Shown piece after piece: positions 61,341 through 64,000 of a stretch of DNA of 64,000 nucleotides. The position numbers were made by a program, and so were the translations under genes. The notes beneath the pieces are model-generated. The model saw nothing but the letters and a program-made list of their open reading frames with translations, made no database searches and was not told where the DNA came from. Every line of letters begins with the position of its first letter. Within the stretch, counting starts at the first letter, position 1. This DNA is from Seriola aureovittata (lineage: Eukaryota > Chordata > Actinopteri > Carangiformes > Carangidae), in the NCBI RefSeq assembly GCF_021018895.1, contig NC_079376.1, positions 17,478,001 to 17,542,000 of the forward strand. Reading direction: 5' to 3'.

Positions 61341-63111
61341 GTAAGTTGTACAGTTTGTTGCAAATGAAATCACAACAACAACTTCAAAGAAAACCTGAAT
61401 TTCTTATTTTGAATACCGTGGCAAGAAGAAGTGTGTGAATCCTTTTTAGAATGATCTTCATAATGCAACAAAGAACCTCAGAGGAACAGCTAAAGGTTTA
61501 AAATGATCATTGGAGCTGGTTAACTTCTCTGTATTTGAGTCCACCACACATAAATCCTGGAGCAGGGTTGCCTGCTGTCCATGGCGGGACTCATTACATA
61601 CATGCCTGAGGTTTGCTAAAGAAGCGCTCTTGACTCTCCTCAGCTCTACCAGAAAATGTTTTCAGCAATGGTTGAATTGTTTGTGTGGGAAGAACATGAA
61701 GCACTACATATGGTGTGAGAAAGGAAACTGGATACCACCATGAAAACATCATCCTAAAGGTGAAGCAGGGTGGAGGGAGGGAGCACCAGGATCTGGGGCT
61801 TTGCTGCCTCTGGGCCCGGACAGCTCGACATCATCGAGGGGGAAAATAAATTCACAAGTTTATCAAGGTATCTTCCAGGATAATGTCAGTCTGTCTGTCC
61901 ACCTGCTGAAGGTCAGGAGAAGTTGAGTGATGCAGCAGGACAATGACGTTAAACATCAAAGTAAAGCTACTTCAAACAAAGACAATCCACCTGTCAGAGA
62001 GACCCAGACCTTAATCCAATAGAGATGCTGTGAATGACCTGAAGAGAGCTGCTCACACCAGACATCCTGAGAATAATGTCGGAGCCGAAGCAGCTCTATA
62101 AAGAAGAAAAGCCCTGTTCAGAGTTCCTCCTGAACATTGAGCAGGTCTGATCAGCAGCAACCGGAGGAGCTTGTTGGAGTTAATTGGAAGTTCAACCAGT
62201 TGTTAGATATAAGGGTTCACTTACATTTTCCAACAGCAGTGTGAATGTTTAATGGCTGTGTTCAATAGAGACAGGTAAGATTACAACGGTTTGTGTGATA
62301 TTAGCTTACGTATGTTTTGTTTGTCTTCACTTTTGTTACCAATGAAATATAATGTATCCAGCTCATTCCAAATTCACACTTTTTTTTCTCTCCACTGTAT
62401 ATCGACACAGCACAAACAGAGTTGTCTGACTGATTGATAACACCCCTTTCTTGCCTCCCTCTATTAGGACAGTGTTTCTGATCTCAGGTCCGGAGGTGTT
62501 GCATGCTGGGACACCCACTCCGCTGGCTGTCACCGTTTTTGCGGACTTCTCCGGCAGGGTGACGGCTGAACTGGCACATGGCAAAACCAGCGTAGGCCAA
62601 ACGGAGGATTTCCAAGGAGGTGACACCGCCATCACACTGCAATAGATTTCTGCTTGATCTGCATAATGACTTTTTGACTATTTTCAAGCGCTAAAGCATC
62701 ATTCTGTTTTTAAGGGTTGACCAGGGTCCTCACACTCCCTCCTGTGAGTATATTTACTTTACTTTCCTGAGGACAAGAGAATAATACTTAATGTTTTCTA
62801 AGCCTGATATCACGTTTATGTTTCTGATAATGCTTTTAAACTCGCTCCAGGTTCCCGGCTCCGTGACGCAGAATTCTCTCTTTAACTTGACGGTGAGAGG
62901 CTATAAGGGCGACAGTCTGATTTTCTCCAACACCACCACCCTCAGCTTCAACCGCAAGAATGTCTCCTCCGTCATCCAAACGGACAGATCACGCTGCCAG
63001 CCAGGCGATACCATCAGAGTCAGAGTTGTGTCTGTCCAGTTGGATAACCATCCATACAAAGGCAGAGTGGATATCTCTGTACGGGTAGGTGTTTTTGTCT
63101 TTGTGTGTGTG

Positions 63112-63187
<76 letters not shown>

Positions 63188-63635
63188 TGGGTGTGGGTGT
63201 GGGTGTGGGTGTGTGTGCGCGCGCGCGCGCGTGGATGGATGTGTGGATGGATGTGTGTGAGAGAGAGGAAGAACAAAGCCGCAGGAGCTGGATAGATTTC
63301 TAGCCAGGCATTGTGTGGCGGTGGGAGAAGTTTGACTGACGTTCCTTTGTCACGCGCAGGATCCCAGTGGGAATGTTGTGGACAGGTGGGAGTCCACAGG
63401 GAATCTGGGGATTGTTTTGCGGGAATTCAGTTTATCCCAGTCAGCTCCTCTTGGAGAGTGGGCGATTGCAACAACAGTGCACGTAAGGTTGAATTTTTTT
63501 GTTTTAATTACCATTTGTGTGTCTGTTTAAAAGACTAATATTTGAATTAAAAATACACACCTGCCAATTTAACCTCTTTATCCTCTTTGCTACAGGGCGT
63601 GAACCATGAGAAAACATTCACTGTGGAGCATCATG
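61261..63635 (+). CDS. cd109: CD109-like alpha-2-macroglobulin-family protein, N-terminal part
   Basis: Exons in window: 61261-61340, 62468-62619, 62715-62743, 62851-63084, 63360-63482, 63596-63635 (219 residues plus one base). The gene continues past 64000. Residues 1-22 are a signal peptide (IWTLVLCLGVVCFAVPG). Residues 28-105 fit the first macroglobulin domain and 112-219 the second. SLIFSNTTTLSF, IQTDR and HPYKGRVDISVRDPSGNVV match human CD109 (ILFSNSTRLSF, IQTDK, KPYKTSLNILIKDPKSNLI). CD109 is a GPI-anchored thioester-family surface protein linked to TGF-beta signalling; thioester and anchor lie outside the window. The usual KxxYKPG loop reads RSRCQPG here, with Cys for Tyr. An in-frame ATG at 61234 would add nine residues; the later ATG gives the better signal peptide. 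Related A2M-family members are less similar. Confidence 0.87.
61341..62467 (+). other. cd109-like intron 1
   Basis: 1.1 kb, mostly made up of a decayed Tc1-like element. Acceptor 'ctctattag'. Confidence 0.8.
61415..62250 (+). mobile_element. Degenerate Tc1-like transposon
   Basis: Plus-strand translation fragments include VKQGGG, SGLCCLWA-like, QQDNDVKHQSKAT and a SNRDAV tract. They correspond to the C-terminal DDE region of Tc1 transposases (QQDNDPKHTSK, NPIEMLW), with stops and frameshifts. The left end read in reverse (aaggattcacacacttcttc) resembles the right end (aagggttcacttacattttc), i.e. eroded inverted termini. The element is much shorter than an intact Tc1-like copy and inactive. 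Confidence 0.75.
62468..62619 (+). CDS. cd109: cd109-like coding exon 2
   Basis: Codes TVFLISGPEVLHAGTPTPLA and the first macroglobulin strand region, ending at GGAG|GTGACA. Confidence 0.85.
62715..62743 (+). CDS. cd109: cd109-like coding exon 3 (29 bases)
   Basis: Very short exon coding LTRVLTLPP with its first base from exon 2. It aligns with human CD109 KTLTLPSLP. Donor is CCT|GTGAGT. Confidence 0.8.
62851..63084 (+). CDS. cd109: cd109-like coding exon 4
   Basis: Codes 78 residues from VPGSVTQ to DISVR, with N-glycosylation sequons at NLT, NTT and NVS. Spans the junction of macroglobulin domains 1 and 2. Donor is CGG|GTAGGT. Confidence 0.88.
63102..63256. repeat. Compound microsatellite (GT)n(GGGTGT)n(GC)n(GGAT)n
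   Basis: GT array at 63102-63183, GGGTGT units to 63210, GC alternation at 63217-63231, then GGATG units. Starts 18 bases after the exon 4 donor. The GT and GC parts favour Z-DNA. Confidence 0.95.
63360..63482 (+). CDS. cd109: cd109-like coding exon 5
   Basis: Codes DPSGNVVDRWESTGNLGIVL and LGEWAIATTVH, matching DPKSNLIQQW and LGDWSIQVQV of CD109. Donor is CAC|GTAAGG. Confidence 0.88.
63596..63635 (+). CDS. cd109: cd109-like coding exon 6
   Basis: Codes GVNHEKTFTVEHH plus one base, the end of macroglobulin domain 2 (human ...YYQSFQVSEY). Donor ATG|GTAACA is acceptable. The next exon is beyond the window. Confidence 0.75.
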
Positions 63636-64000
63636 GTAACAGACCTATGATTTTGTTTTTTGAGAGGTTCAGATTTTCTGTCTTAACACAGTGCTGACAA
63701 ACTGATATGTGCTGAACACTGAGAGGCCCATTGTAAACATTCCTGTTATCCAACTCCAAACAGTCCTCGTGCTGTGTAGAAATGCAAATCCAAAGTTAAT
63801 GTGAGGCATCAACAGTCTCAGCTAGACAAACCAAGTGGGTATTGTCCAAGGTTACAGCCTCATTAGGAACAAATCCCCTCATTTTGTTGCTATCCCTCGT
63901 CTACAGCTCAGCATGGACACACTTGTGTCTGGGGAAACCAAATAAATTGTAACTTTTGGATGATTTATCTGCTAAAGCTTCATATATTATCTTGAGATAC
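63636..64000 (+). other. cd109-like intron 6, incomplete
   Basis: No further exon before the window end. Confidence 0.6.

Overview
The window is nuclear DNA of a ray-finned (teleost, probably percomorph) fish. Split exons have vertebrate GT-AG junctions, and very long (CA)n/(GT)n microsatellites occur throughout. Decayed Tc1-like transposons of types common in fish are present, along with interspersed repeats typical of fish. No prokaryotic features, CRISPR arrays, rRNA or recognisable tRNA genes were seen. I cannot name the species.

All supportable genes are on the + strand in the right-hand 35 kb. (1) erich1 (glutamate-rich protein 1): six exons, 29029-36914, 336 codons. (2) An unrecognised two-exon gene for a 114-residue basic protein with one hydrophobic segment, 40233-41828. 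(3) A short cytospin/SPECC1-like gene: eleven coding exons, 46512-58462, 621 residues. It has a myristoylation-type N-terminus, the last cytospin coiled-coil segment and a C-terminal calponin-homology (CH) domain. (4) The first six exons of a cd109-like alpha-2-macroglobulin-family gene, 61261 onward, cut by the window end. Every splice junction in the four models preserves the reading frame; this is the main support for them. Gene names rest on my recollection of human family members, not on a search.

The first 29 kb shows no coding exon I can support. It holds microsatellites, fish repeats and several stretches that look like conserved non-coding elements by composition only. Between genes 2 and 3 there is a plausible TATA promoter with a non-coding first exon. 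Introns of erich1 and cd109 each contain a degenerate Tc1-like element.

The four genes show no sign of working as one pathway; they are ordinary neighbours. The most interesting points are the shortened cytospin with a predicted lipid anchor, two in-frame alternative acceptors in its CH-proximal exon, a likely GC-AG intron, an overlapping upstream AUG in erich1, and the unidentified small-protein gene. I did not find a convincing new multi-gene system.
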